From: Thiohalobacter thiocyanaticus
Lineage (GTDB): Bacteria > Pseudomonadota > Gammaproteobacteria > Thiohalobacterales > Thiohalobacteraceae
DNA length: 64,000 bases
NCBI RefSeq assembly: GCF_002356355.1
Contig: NZ_AP018052.1
Coordinates: 1,674,001 to 1,738,000 of the forward strand
Direction: 5' to 3'
Under the pieces are notes generated by a model, which saw only the letters and a program-made list of their open reading frames with translations, did not search any database and was not told where the DNA came from. Every line of letters starts with the position of its first letter. The stretch's first letter is position 1. Shown here piece by piece: positions 9,573-19,051 of the stretch. Both the position numbers and the translations under genes were made by a program.

Positions 9573-10421
9573 ATGAACAGGACAATCCTGGCGATTGTGG
9601 TGGTATTGGTGGTGCTGGGCGCACTGTATTTCTGGCAGCAACCGCCGCCGCAGACGCTCACCCCCGCTCCCGAACCTGCCCGCTCCATACAGGAAGCCGA
9701 ACCCCCGGCTCCAGAGTACCCGGTGCCGGAGCCGTCGTCGGCCCTGGATGCCGGTGACGGCGGCGGGATGGAGCCGCCGCCGGGGGCCGCGCCGGCGCCG
9801 GGACCGGAGCCCGCGCCGCCACTGCCCGCACTCGGCGAGAGCGATCCGCTGGCCGCCCAGGCCCTGCAGACCGTATTCACCGCCGGCGATGCCCTGGGAT
9901 TGTTCAATATCGACGGTTTCATCCGGCGTCTGGTGGTGACCGTCGACAATCTGCCGCGGACCAGGTTGCCACTGAAGCAGCTGGCGGTACAGACCGCGCC
10001 GGAGCGGTTTCTGGTCCGGGCCGGCGCGGGCGAGGATGAATATTTCATCCGGCCGGAGAACTACCGCCGCTACATCCCCCATGTCCGTCTGCTGGAATCC
10101 CTGGATACCGCGACCTTCGCCGGGCTCTATATCCGCTATTACCCGCTGTTCCAGGCCGCCTACGAGGAACTCGGCTATCCCGACGCCTACTTCAACGACC
10201 GCCTGGTGGAAGTGATCGATCACCTGCTGGCCACGCCCGAGGTCAGCGACCCGATCCGGCTGGCGCGCCCGCATGTGTTGTATCAGTACGCCGATCCCGA
10301 ACTGGAGGCGCTGTCAGCCGGGCAGAAGACACTGATCCGTATCGGACCGGACAATGCCCGCCGGGTGAAGGTGAAACTGCGCGAGATCCGTGCGCGCCTG
10401 ACCCGGCTCGAGATCGAGTGA
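9573..10421 (+). CDS. DUF3014-type membrane-anchored protein
   Basis: 282 residues. Residues ~5-22 form a single N-terminal membrane anchor ('ILAIVVVLVVLGALYFWQ'), followed by a Pro/Glu-rich flexible linker to about residue 85. A globular domain then begins 'LPALGESDPLAAQALQTVF'. That opening, and the later 'YYPLFQAAYEELGYPDAYFN' and 'RLVEVIDHLLATPEV', fit the DUF3014 family of proteobacterial envelope proteins. It is probably anchored in the inner membrane with the domain in the periplasm. The family has no established function. It converges with the DsrE-like gene, leaving one base between the stops. Confidence 0.82.
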   Translation: MNRTILAIVVVLVVLGALYFWQQPPPQTLTPAPEPARSIQEAEPPAPEYPVPEPSSALDAGDGGGMEPPPGAAPAPGPEPAPPLPALGESDPLAAQALQTVFTAGDALGLFNIDGFIRRLVVTVDNLPRTRLPLKQLAVQTAPERFLVRAGAGEDEYFIRPENYRRYIPHVRLLESLDTATFAGLYIRYYPLFQAAYEELGYPDAYFNDRLVEVIDHLLATPEVSDPIRLARPHVLYQYADPELEALSAGQKTLIRIGPDNARRVKVKLREIRARLTRLEIE

Positions 10422-10422
10422 A

Positions 10423-10902
10423 TCAGCGCATGTAGGCGTAGCCTTCCTCCTGCTGCAGGCGCACGATCTCGGCATCCGCCATCGGCACCATCTGCACGAA
10501 GCCGTGTATATCCTTCGGGGCATAGCCGTGGCCCCGCGCGGCAATGCGGCACATGCGGAACTCGATGATTCCGCCGACCGTCAGGCTCTGGGCGCGGCGC
10601 ATCAGTTCCCGGTAGCGGTCGTGATTCTCCAGGGCGAAGAAGTCGATCTCGCCGCCGTGCAGGACCAGCACGATGGAGGCATCGAACGGATCGGCGCCGT
10701 AGACATTATTCAGATAACTGGCACGATCGAGCACACCCTCGAACTGTTCCATGCTGCCGGCGCTGACATCGTAGAGCACCTTGTGCGGTGCATACTCGAT
10801 CTCGAGCTGGTTATCGGCCGCCGTGCCCCAGGGGGCATTGTCGCCGGCGGCGACGGCGAGGTTGCAGATCAGCAGGAGGGGAAACAGGATCAGGGCGCGC
10901 AT
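10423..10902 (-). CDS. DsrE-like protein with signal peptide (periplasmic)
   Basis: 159 residues. The first ~19 ('MRALILFPLLLICNLAVAAG') form a signal peptide. The remainder has the DsrE/DsrF fold pattern: 'HKVLYDVSAG', a hydrophobic strand 'ASIVLVLHGGEIDFFA' and 'GGIIEFRMCRIAARGHGY', with a single cysteine at the position where sulfur-carrying DsrE proteins have theirs. Cytoplasmic DsrE relays sulfur in sulfur oxidation. The exported relatives are less well characterised. Ribosome site AAGGAG precedes the ATG. No other dsr genes are in the window, so a direct role in sulfur oxidation is only a possibility. Confidence 0.82.
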   Translation of the reverse strand: MRALILFPLLLICNLAVAAGDNAPWGTAADNQLEIEYAPHKVLYDVSAGSMEQFEGVLDRASYLNNVYGADPFDASIVLVLHGGEIDFFALENHDRYRELMRRAQSLTVGGIIEFRMCRIAARGHGYAPKDIHGFVQMVPMADAEIVRLQQEEGYAYMR

Positions 10903-10987
10903 GTGAGCTCCTTGTGCGGATGGGTCGTCAGACCCCGCATATTACCGCTCCCCGGAATTCAATGCATGCCCCGCATTTCCCACGCCG

Positions 10988-11019
10988 GAAAAAACAAACC
11001 CCGCACCTTAGCGCGGGGT
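10988..11019 (-). terminator. Rho-independent terminator for the cold shock gene
   Basis: On the minus strand an ACCCCGC / GCGGGGT stem (10998-11004 with 11013-11019) is followed by a run of T (A run at 10989-10994 on the plus strand). It lies about 30 bases past the stop of the cold shock gene. Confidence 0.88.
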
Positions 11020-11047
11020 CTGCATGCTCATTGCCGCTGCAGCGAGC

Positions 11048-11254
11048 TCAGCCCTGGGCCACGACGTTCGCGGCCTGCGGTCCCTTGGGCCCCTGTTCGA
11101 CATCGAAGGTCACGGACTGACCCTCGAGCAGGGTCTTGAAGCCCTTGCCCTGGATCGCCGAGAAATGCACGAAGACATCCGAACCGCCGTCCTCGGGAGT
11201 AATGAAGCCGAAGCCCTTGGATTCGTTGAACCACTTCACAGTACCTGTAGCCAT
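11048..11254 (-). CDS. Cold shock domain protein (CspA family)
   Basis: 68 residues, the usual Csp length. The start at 11254 gives '[20 protein letters not shown]' with an AGAGGT ribosome site; the frame extends upstream but the extra residues are not family sequence. RNP1 is 'KGFGFI' and RNP2 is 'VFVHF', the two aromatic RNA-binding motifs. It acts as a cytoplasmic single-stranded nucleic acid chaperone, either cold-induced or constitutive. A 185-base gap separates it from the upstream minus-strand gene, enough for the long leader typical of csp genes, and a strong terminator follows. Confidence 0.95.
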   Translation of the reverse strand: MATGTVKWFNESKGFGFITPEDGGSDVFVHFSAIQGKGFKTLLEGQSVTFDVEQGPKGPQAANVVAQG

Positions 11255-11439
11255 GAAACATACCTCTAGCACTTGACTGACGATGATGACAGATTGCATG
11301 CGAGGAAGACGGCGTGGGGAGGGCGCAAGCCAGACACCTGAGTTCATGCAATCAATTTCAGTTTACCCCAGCATCCGCATATGTACAGTAAAAAAGCGCC
11401 GGTTTTGTCATGTTGCTGTCATCCGCTCCGGATGTGCAT

Positions 11440-11853
11440 TCAGGGCAGCTGAAAGCCGCCGCCGGGCATGCCGCCGCCGAATCCGCCTCCGGGACCGCCC
11501 ATGCCCTCACCGCCACCTTTGGGAAGGACAATGGAGGAAGCCGCCTCGCGGCGCATCTCCTCGAGTTCCTGCATGGTGCGTTCCACGGCCTGCTCGGTCG
11601 CCTCGCTGAACTTGTCCACGGCCTCAGCCAGGGTGGCGGCAGGGATCTCGAAGTTCAATGGCAGAGCCCCGGCAGGGGTCATCAGTTGTGCCTGTCCCAC
11701 ATAGACCACTGTGCGTCCGGGATCGGTGGCGCCCTCGGCGGTGACGGGAGTCAGCACCCGGATACTGCCCACCCGGCGGTCGGTGATCACTTCCTCGCGA
11801 TACAGATCGGCGGCGTCCATCTGCGGGCTGTCGAGGCTTTCATCCTGTTGCAT
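11440..11853 (-). CDS. Conserved protein with Gly-rich tail, unknown function
   Basis: 137 residues in two parts. Residues 1 to ~110 form a mixed domain ('VGSIRVLTPVTAEGATDPGR', then a helix 'TLAEAVDKFSEATEQAVERT'). The last ~28 residues are almost all Gly, Met and Pro ('GGGEGMGGPGGGFGGGMPGG'). No signal peptide is seen, and a GAGGA ribosome site precedes the ATG. The Gly-rich tail resembles those of aggregation-prone or RNA-interacting proteins, but I recognise no family. It is divergent from the next gene, with about 75 bases between them. Confidence 0.65.
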   Translation of the reverse strand: MQQDESLDSPQMDAADLYREEVITDRRVGSIRVLTPVTAEGATDPGRTVVYVGQAQLMTPAGALPLNFEIPAATLAEAVDKFSEATEQAVERTMQELEEMRREAASSIVLPKGGGEGMGGPGGGFGGGMPGGGFQLP

Positions 11854-11927
11854 GGTCGCTTATCCTCATGGATGGTTTCAGTTGGACAACAGCCTAGCAG
11901 ATTTGCACGCCAGGCTGGGAGGGGAAC

Positions 11928-12176
11928 ATGCCGATCGATCCCGAAGACACCGACCGCGACGGGCTGCTGCAGCGCAGGGAGGCCCTGCGTGAGCGTCTCG
12001 ATGCGATAAAGCAGGATTATGCCGCCGGCCTGGATCCCGATTCGGGGGAGCGTGCGCAGCAACTGGAGAACGCCGAAGTGCTGGCGGCCATCGCCCGCAG
12101 CACCGCCGAGGAACTGGAGGAGGTCGAGCGCCTGTTGCAGGGGCTGCCGGCAGAAGGGGGGCCGCGGAAGGACTGA
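11928..12176 (+). CDS. Small helical acidic protein, unknown function
   Basis: 82 residues with a strong GGAGGGG ribosome site. The composition is Glu/Asp/Arg-rich, with two predicted helices ('LLQRREALRERLDAIKQDYA' and 'EVLAAIARSTAEELEEVERL') that could form a coiled-coil hairpin resembling a DksA-type hairpin. No zinc-finger cysteines are present. It is followed 19 bases later by arfB on the same strand, so the two are probably co-transcribed. Confidence 0.7.
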   Translation: MPIDPEDTDRDGLLQRREALRERLDAIKQDYAAGLDPDSGERAQQLENAEVLAAIARSTAEELEEVERLLQGLPAEGGPRKD

Positions 12177-12195
12177 GTCCGGCCGCAGCTGTGCC

Positions 12196-12612
12196 ATGGA
12201 CCTGCAGATCACGCCCGAGCTGACATTGCCGGAGGAGGAACTCGAGATCAGCGCGGTGCGGGCCCAGGGCGCCGGCGGCCAGAACGTGAACAAACTGGCC
12301 ACGGCCATTCATCTGCGCTTCGATATCCCCGCCTCCTCGCTGCCCGAGACCTGCAAACAGCGGTTGCTCGCCCGCCGCGACCGCCGCATAACCCGCGACG
12401 GGGTGCTCGTGATCAAGGCCCAGGCCGCACGCACCCAGGAGCGCAACCGTGCCCAGGCCCTGGAGCGCCTGCGCGAGTTGATTCGCAGCGCGCTCACGCC
12501 GCCGAAACGGCGAATCCCCACCAAGCCCTCGCGCAGTGCGCGCCAGCGCCGGCTGGAAGCCAAGAAACGCCGGGGCCAGGACAAGGCGCTGCGGCGCAAA
12601 CTGGATGTTTAA
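12196..12612 (+). CDS. arfB: Alternative ribosome-rescue factor, peptidyl-tRNA hydrolase ArfB (YaeJ)
   Basis: 138 residues from the ATG at 12196. The GGQ catalytic loop 'RAQGAGGQNVNKLATAIHLR' matches class I release factors, and the basic tail 'RQRRLEAKKRRGQDKALRRK' is the segment that enters the empty mRNA channel. Together they identify ArfB, which releases peptides from ribosomes stalled at mRNA ends lacking a stop codon. Length agrees with the family (about 140). It overlaps a longer open frame in the same phase, but only this start yields the family N-terminus. A small acidic gene precedes it and may share its transcript. Confidence 0.93.
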   Translation: MDLQITPELTLPEEELEISAVRAQGAGGQNVNKLATAIHLRFDIPASSLPETCKQRLLARRDRRITRDGVLVIKAQAARTQERNRAQALERLRELIRSALTPPKRRIPTKPSRSARQRRLEAKKRRGQDKALRRKLDV

Positions 12613-12779
12613 CTATCCTCAATGCATGCCTGCATGCGGGCGCCTGTTGCGCGGACTGCAATAACCCTGTCTTTTCTGCGCCTGCGTTTGCAGCCGCCAT
12701 GGCGTCATGGCACTCTCCGGGACAGTCCCGGCGTCGTGATTCCCGCACGGCGCTGCAGGAAACGACTGAAGGAACGGGC

Positions 12780-14074
<1,295 letters not shown>

Positions 14075-14078
<4 letters not shown>

Positions 14079-15046
14079 ATCCGCCGCACGAATCTGCCGT
14101 GCAATTCCATGATATGCACCCGCCGGCAGAGGATCTGCGTGCGGAGGTGCTGCATGGCCTGGCACAGCGCCCGCGGCGTATTCCGCCCAAGTTCTTCTAT
14201 GACCAGCGCGGCTCGGAGTTGTTCGAGGCCATCACCGATACCCCGGAGTATTATCCCACCCGCACCGAACTTGGTTTGCTGGAGGCGCACGGCGAGGCGA
14301 TGGCGGAACTGCTCGGCCGCGGCGGTGTGCTGTTGGAACTGGGCTCGGGCAGCAGCCGCAAGATCCGGCTGCTGCTCGACGCCCTGCGGCCGGCACTCTA
14401 CATGCCGCTGGACATCTCACGAGAGTTCCTGCTGCTGTCCGCCGGTGAACTGGCCCGTGACTATCCCGCTATCCGGGTGCACGCCGCCTGCGTGGATTAT
14501 TCACAGGGCCTGGCGCTGCCCGCACTGCCGGAAGGGCTGCCGCGCGCGGCTTTCTTCCCCGGCTCCAGCATCGGCAACTTCGAGCCGGACCAGGCCCGGC
14601 AGCTGCTCGCGCATGTCACCCGCGCCCTGGGTCCGGGCGGCCGGCTGCTGATCGGCGTGGACCTGCAGAAGGACCCGGCCATCCTCAACGCCGCCTATAA
14701 CGATGCTACCGGTGTGACCGCTGCCTTCAACCGCAACCTGCTGGTGCGTATCAACCGCGAGCTGGGCGCGGATTTCGACCTGGCGCACTTTCACCACCGG
14801 GCCTTCTACGCCCCCGGGCACGGTCGGGTCGAGATGCACCTGATCAGCGACTGCCTGCAGCAGGTGCGGCTGGACGGTCAACGTTTCCGGTTCGAGGCCG
14901 GCGAGGGCATCCATACCGAATGCTCCTACAAGTACAGCGTGGAGGGTTTTCAGACCCTGGCGGCCCGGGCCGGTTTCGCGCCGCTGGCGGTCTGGACCGA
15001 TCGCGATCAGTTGTTCAGCGTACACTGCCTGGAGGTGGCCGCCTGA
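14075..15046 (+). CDS. egtD: L-histidine N-alpha-methyltransferase EgtD
   Basis: 323 residues, the family's usual length. The start overlaps the egtB stop (ATGA). Near the N-terminus is 'KFFYDQRGSELFEAITDTPE', then the SAM-binding glycine motif 'LLELGSGSSRKIRLLLDAL', and 'PGSSIGNFEPDQARQLL', all typical of EgtD. The enzyme trimethylates histidine to hercynine, the first step of ergothioneine synthesis, in the cytoplasm. The EgtB product immediately upstream uses hercynine, so the pair covers the core pathway. Confidence 0.96.
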
Positions 15047-15071
15047 GCGGCGCCGATCCCGATCGGGTAGA

Positions 15072-16920
15072 ATGAGGCGGATGGACCCGCAGCCCCACAC
15101 CCGCGACGATCCGGCCGAGGCGGCCCGCCGCGTCCTGCGTGACACCTTCGGTTACACCGATTTCCGTCCTCACCAGCAGCGCATCATCGAGCAGCTCACC
15201 GTCGGCGAGGACGCCTTCGTACTCATGCCCACCGGTGGCGGCAAGTCCCTGTGCTACCAGATCCCAGCCCTGCTGCGATCCGGCACGGCGCTGGTGGTCT
15301 CGCCCCTGATCTCACTGATGCAGGATCAGGTCGCCGCCCTGCAGGCCAACGGCGTGGCCGCGGCCGGCTACAACTCGAACCTGGACAGTGACAGCGCCCG
15401 CCAGGTGCTGGCACGTCTGCACGCCGGTGAGCTGGACCTGCTCTATGTCAGCCCGGAACGGCTGCTGAGCGAGGGCTTCCTGGAACGCCTGCAGGAGATC
15501 CCGCTGGCCCTGATCGCCATCGACGAAGCCCATTGTGTGTCCCAGTGGGGGCATGATTTCCGGCCTGAATATGCCCGCCTGGGCGGGCTGGCCGAGCATT
15601 TTCCGGACGTGCCGCGCGCGCATCGCGCTGACCGCCACCGCTGATGTCCAGACCCGCGCCGATATCCTGCGGGTGCTCAGACTGACAGGCGCACGCGAGC
15701 ACGTCACCGGTTTCGACCGGCCCAACATCCGCTACACCGTGCTGGAGAAGCACAAGCCCTTCGAGCAGCTGCTGGCCTTTCTGGAGACGCGTCCGGAGCA
15801 GGCCGGCATCGTCTATGCCCTGAGCCGCAAGCGGGTCGACGAGGTGGCGCAGCGGCTGGCCGAGCGCGGTCTGCGCGCCGCCGCCTACCACGCCGGCCTT
15901 CCGGGCGAGCAGCGCCGCCGGGTGCAGGAGGACTTCCTGCGCGACCGGCTCGACCTGGTGGTTGCCACGGTAGCCTTCGGCATGGGCATCGACAAGCCCA
16001 ATGTGCGCTTCGTCGTCCATTACGACCTGCCGCGCAACATCGAGGGCTATTATCAGGAGACCGGGCGGGCAGGGCGCGACGGCCTGCCGGCCGAGGCGCT
16101 GCTGCTGCACGGCCAGCAGGATATCGTCACCGCCCGTCGGCTGGTGGACAATACCGAGGATCCCGACCAGCGCCGCATCGAGCTGCACAAGCTCAATGCC
16201 ATGGTGGACTTCGCCGAAAGCGGCGTGTGCCGCCGGCGTATCCTGCTGCACTACTTCGACCAGAGCCTGGAGCAGGACTGCGGCAACTGCGATGTCTGCC
16301 TGGATCCGCCCGAGCGCTTCGATGCCACGGTGCCGGCGCAGATGGCCCTGTCGTGCGTGTACCGGGTCGGCCAGCGCTTCGGTATCAAGCATGTGGTCGA
16401 TGTATTGCGCGGACTGGACAACGAACGCATCCGCCGACTCGGTCATGACCGTCTCTCCACCTACGGCATCGGCAGCGAGACCAGCGAACAGGACTGGGTG
16501 TCCATCGTGCGCCAGCTGATCCACCTGGGCTACCTGACCCAGGACGTCGCCAACTACTCGGTATTGAAACTCACCGAACGTGCCCGGCCGCTGCTGCGCG
16601 GTGAGCGGAACCTGGAACTGGCCCGGCCGCGGGTGCGCGAACGCAGCCGCAAGCGTCCGCGTGCCGCCGCCGCGGAAGGTCCCTATGACGAGGCCCTGTT
16701 CGAGGAACTGCGCGCCCTGCGCAAACGCCTGGCCGAGGCCCAGGGCGTGCCGCCCTACATCATCTTCGGCGACGCCAGCCTGATCCAGATGGCGCGTGCC
16801 AAACCCCGTGACGCCGAGGCGCTGCTGGCCATCAGCGGCGTCGGCCAGACCAAGTTCGAGCGTTACGGCAGCGACTTTCTGCAGACGATCAGCGCCTGGT
16901 GTGAGGCGCAGACGTCATAA
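15072..16920 (+). pseudogene. recQ: ATP-dependent DNA helicase RecQ, interrupted by a frameshift
   Basis: Two open frames together give a full RecQ of about 615 residues. The first (15072-15644) has Walker A 'MPTGGGKSLCYQIPAL' and the DEAH-type box 'AIDEAHCVSQWGHDFRPEY'. The second continues from 'IALTATADVQTRADILRVLR' through the helicase C domain, the zinc-binding cysteine set ('CRRRILLHYF', 'CGNCDVCLDP'), the RQC region and a C-terminal HRDC domain. The break is at the alternating GC run 15611-15621. Removing one base, or four, restores 'FPDVPR' to 'IALTATAD'. It may be a genuine recent mutation, slippage-prone phase variation or a base-call error. Without the shift the product stops after the first RecA lobe. 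Confidence 0.85.
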
Positions 16921-17040
16921 GAAAATATGATCACCGGTCATTCAATCATTCATGCGCCGGGCATTGTCAGCCGGCTGTTCTGAACTAGGCTTGGGGTAAC
17001 GGGCGTATCTGTCTGTCCGCACACTTACTGGAGGTGGACG

Positions 17041-17544
17041 ATGAGACGACTCTATTTTCTCCTGCCTGACCTGGAAGTGACTCACAAGGCGGTCGAGGAG
17101 TTGCTGCTGCAGCGAATCGACGATCGTCATATACATGTCATGGCCCGGGACGACAGCGAACTGGGTGACCTGCCCCGCGCCTCGCTGGCCCAGCGCAGCG
17201 ACTTCATTCCCGGCATTGAACGCGGCATCACCTTCGGCGGAGCGACCGGCATCGTCGCCGGACTGGTGGCCCTGCTGATGCCGGAGGTGGTGATCACCGG
17301 CGGGGCGATCCTCGCCATGGGCCTGGTCGGTGCCGGCATGGGCGCCTGGGCGGGCGGCATGATCGGCCTGGATGTGCCCAACAGCCAGATGCGGCGCTTC
17401 GAACAGCCGCTGGCGCAGGGACAGATCCTGCTGATGGTGGATGTCCCCAAGGGCCGTGTGCACGAGATCGAGGCATCGGTGCGCAAGCATCATCCCGAGG
17501 CCGGCTACGGCGGTACCGAGCCCACCATTCCCGCCTTTCCCTGA
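17041..17544 (+). CDS. DUF1269-type membrane protein
   Basis: 167 residues with a GGAGG ribosome site eight bases before the ATG. The N-terminal 'MRRLYFLLPDLEVTHKAVEE' and 'DRHIHVMARDDSELGDLPRA' precede a central glycine-rich hydrophobic hairpin at residues ~62-110 ('GATGIVAGLVALLMPEVVIT', 'GAILAMGLVGAGMGAWAGGM'). The C-terminal strand 'GQILLMVDVPKGRVHEIEAS' repeats the ferredoxin-like pattern seen in DUF1269. The hydrophobic hairpin suggests membrane insertion, as in glycine-zipper stress proteins. The family is uncharacterised. The gene runs convergent with the cytochrome c pair across a strong hairpin. Confidence 0.82.
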   Translation: MRRLYFLLPDLEVTHKAVEELLLQRIDDRHIHVMARDDSELGDLPRASLAQRSDFIPGIERGITFGGATGIVAGLVALLMPEVVITGGAILAMGLVGAGMGAWAGGMIGLDVPNSQMRRFEQPLAQGQILLMVDVPKGRVHEIEASVRKHHPEAGYGGTEPTIPAFP

Positions 17545-17560
17545 TTCTCCGACGCAGCAC

Positions 17561-17588
17561 ATAAAAAAGGCCCCGCCATGGCGGGGCC
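17561..17588 (-). terminator. Rho-independent terminator for the cytochrome c genes
   Basis: A perfect self-complementary stem, GGCCCCGCC / GGCGGGGCC (17569-17588), is flanked on the plus strand by a run of A (17563-17568). It therefore works as a T-tailed terminator on the minus strand, just past the cytochrome c stop at 17613. It may also help end the plus-strand DUF1269 transcript. Confidence 0.85.
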
Positions 17589-17612
17589 CCGTCGGGTGCG
17601 GCCGAGCCGGGA

Positions 17613-17960
17613 TCAGCGTTCCAGGGTGCGCGGATCCTTCGGTGCCACCAGTCCGCTGCGGGTGGCATACCAGGCCGCGACGGCCTCGATGTCGGCCTCG
17701 GACAGGCCGGCGGCCATGGGCGCCATGATGGCGTTTTTGCGCTCGCCGCTCTGGTACTGGGCCAGGGAGTAGGCCAGGTAGTCGGCATGCTGACCGGCCA
17801 GGCGCGGGTACATGGGATTGTCGCTGTTGCCGTCCACGCCGTGGCAGGCCTGGCAGGTCTTTTCCGCGATCTCCCGGCCGCGCTCCAGATCGCCGCCGGC
17901 CTGCGCGGCGCCTGCCACGGTCAGCAGGCAGGCGGATGCAATATAAGACAGGGCTTTCAT
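17613..17960 (-). CDS. Monoheme class I cytochrome c, periplasmic
   Basis: 115 residues. A signal peptide (residues 1 to ~21, 'SACLLTVAGAAQAG') is followed by the haem attachment motif 'CQACH' at about 36-40. The distal Met ligand is probably in 'NAIMAPMAAGL', and 'YPRLAGQHADYLAYSLAQYQ' is typical of cytochromes c4/c5. The protein is one haem domain, where classical c4 proteins have two in one chain. It is paired with another monoheme gene 26 bases upstream in the same direction, so the two may replace a single diheme c4. It would shuttle electrons in the periplasm, for example to a terminal oxidase. Confidence 0.92.
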   Translation of the reverse strand: MKALSYIASACLLTVAGAAQAGGDLERGREIAEKTCQACHGVDGNSDNPMYPRLAGQHADYLAYSLAQYQSGERKNAIMAPMAAGLSEADIEAVAAWYATRSGLVAPKDPRTLER

Positions 17961-17986
17961 CGGTTCACTCCTCGGTGCAATCGGTA

Positions 17987-18313
17987 TCAGTTCCCAAGCT
18001 GGGAGAAATAGGCGGCGATATCCTGCATGTCCTGCTCGCTCAGCGACGCGGCCTGGGCGTGCATGGTGCCATGCGGGCGCTGGCCGTCCTGATAGGCCTT
18101 CAGCGCGTCGACGATGTACTGCGCGTGCTGGCCACCGAGTTTCGGCACGTGGAAGGTGGGGTAGGCGTTGTTGTAGCTGGGAACGCCGTGGCAGCCCATG
18201 CAGGTGAAGGCCTTGTCCTTGCCGGCGACCGGATCGCCCGCGGCGGCCGCACCCAGCGGCAGGCAGCCGGCGGCAGCCAGCATCAGCAGCCCTGATAGAT
18301 GCTTTGTCTTCAT
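17987..18313 (-). CDS. Monoheme class I cytochrome c, periplasmic
   Basis: 108 residues with a signal peptide ending near 'GAAAAG' (residues 1-25). The haem motif 'CMGCH' lies at about 38-42, followed by 'FHVPKLGGQHAQYIVDALKA', and the likely axial Met is in 'PHGTMHAQAASLSEQDM'. It is closely similar in layout to the next gene on the same strand, 26 bases downstream, as expected for the two halves of a cytochrome c4-type diheme unit. It is probably the first gene of that transcript. Confidence 0.92.
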   Translation of the reverse strand: MKTKHLSGLLMLAAAGCLPLGAAAAGDPVAGKDKAFTCMGCHGVPSYNNAYPTFHVPKLGGQHAQYIVDALKAYQDGQRPHGTMHAQAASLSEQDMQDIAAYFSQLGN

Positions 18314-18515
18314 AGTCCTCGCTCTCGTGGTTACGGGTTGGTGGTTTGTGTTTATTTTGTGAGGCTCGGACCGGGCGCGTCGGAAAGGCGTCTTGTTCTG
18401 GTTTCGGTTCCGGCCGGTGTTCGCCCGATTATAAACAAAATCGTCTCAATATCACGCTTTTGCACGGCGATGATAACAGGTGCTTGTAGCCCCATAATCC
18501 AGGTTTTGGGTCGCG

Positions 18516-18740
18516 TTATGCGCCCGCCGCGCTGAGCACCCCCTGCACGACGAACCAGATCGTGAGAATGAACGCCAGGGTGGCCACCAGTCCCACTGCG
18601 ATGTAGACCAGTGGGCGGCCGCGGGTGAAATCCTCCTGGTGCCGGCCGCTGCCCTGCACGCCGAAGAAACTCGCCAGTACGCTGAACACCACGCGGCGCA
18701 GGGGCGGGGGATCTGAATCATGATCATCTGTTCGGGACAT
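18516..18740 (-). CDS. DUF2970 small membrane protein
   Basis: 74 residues from the ATG at 18740, which has an AGGAG site; an upstream in-frame ATG at 18767 lacks one. The N-terminal part is charged ('MSRTDDHDSDPPPLRRV'). The core 'VVFSVLASFFGVQGSGRHQE' with 'DFTRGRPLVYIAVGLVATLA' is the DUF2970 pattern: a short amphipathic region followed by one C-terminal membrane helix. Function is unknown for the family. It lies upstream of, and in the same direction as, the two cytochromes c, separated by about 200 bases. Confidence 0.8.
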   Translation of the reverse strand: MSRTDDHDSDPPPLRRVVFSVLASFFGVQGSGRHQEDFTRGRPLVYIAVGLVATLAFILTIWFVVQGVLSAAGA

Positions 18741-19051
18741 CAAGGCTCCTGATTGCAGTCGCATCACAAAGCTGTGTGGTCAATCGCTGCATGCGTCTGC
18801 TCAGTCTATCGACTTTGGGGAGTTCATGTAAGTCCGCCGAAGGCGGACTACAGCGACATGATGGAATATTAGATTATGCTTATTGATTTCTGTGGCGCAT
18901 GCAGGCGCAGTGTCTGATGGTCGCACTGTGCCCGCGCTCGCAGTGGGCGGCCGGTAATGCCAGCCATGCATTCAAGATTCCCGGAGATGGCCGAAAATCA
19001 GGTATGGTAGAAGCCAACGTTTTTCTGAATCGGGTTTGAGGAGAGTCGGGA
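18741..19051. other. Intergenic region before the PrsT-like gene
   Basis: 311 bases between divergent genes. It contains a short perfect hairpin, AGTCCGCC GAA GGCGGACT (18831-18849), flanked by 'CATGT' and 'ACATG', which looks like a small repeat and not a terminator (no T run). An AT-richer stretch at 18860-18895 may hold the promoter. A GAGGAG site at 19038-19043 serves the GTG at 19052. No convincing sigma-54 element was found here. Confidence 0.5.

Noticed and set aside
18299-18535. Small plus-strand open frame over the intergenic gap before the cytochrome genes
   Set aside because: No ribosome site and no recognisable composition; it overlaps the starts of minus-strand genes.
18831-18849. 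Hairpin considered as a terminator
   Set aside because: No T run on either side, and it is far from the ends of the flanking genes; treated as a short repeat.
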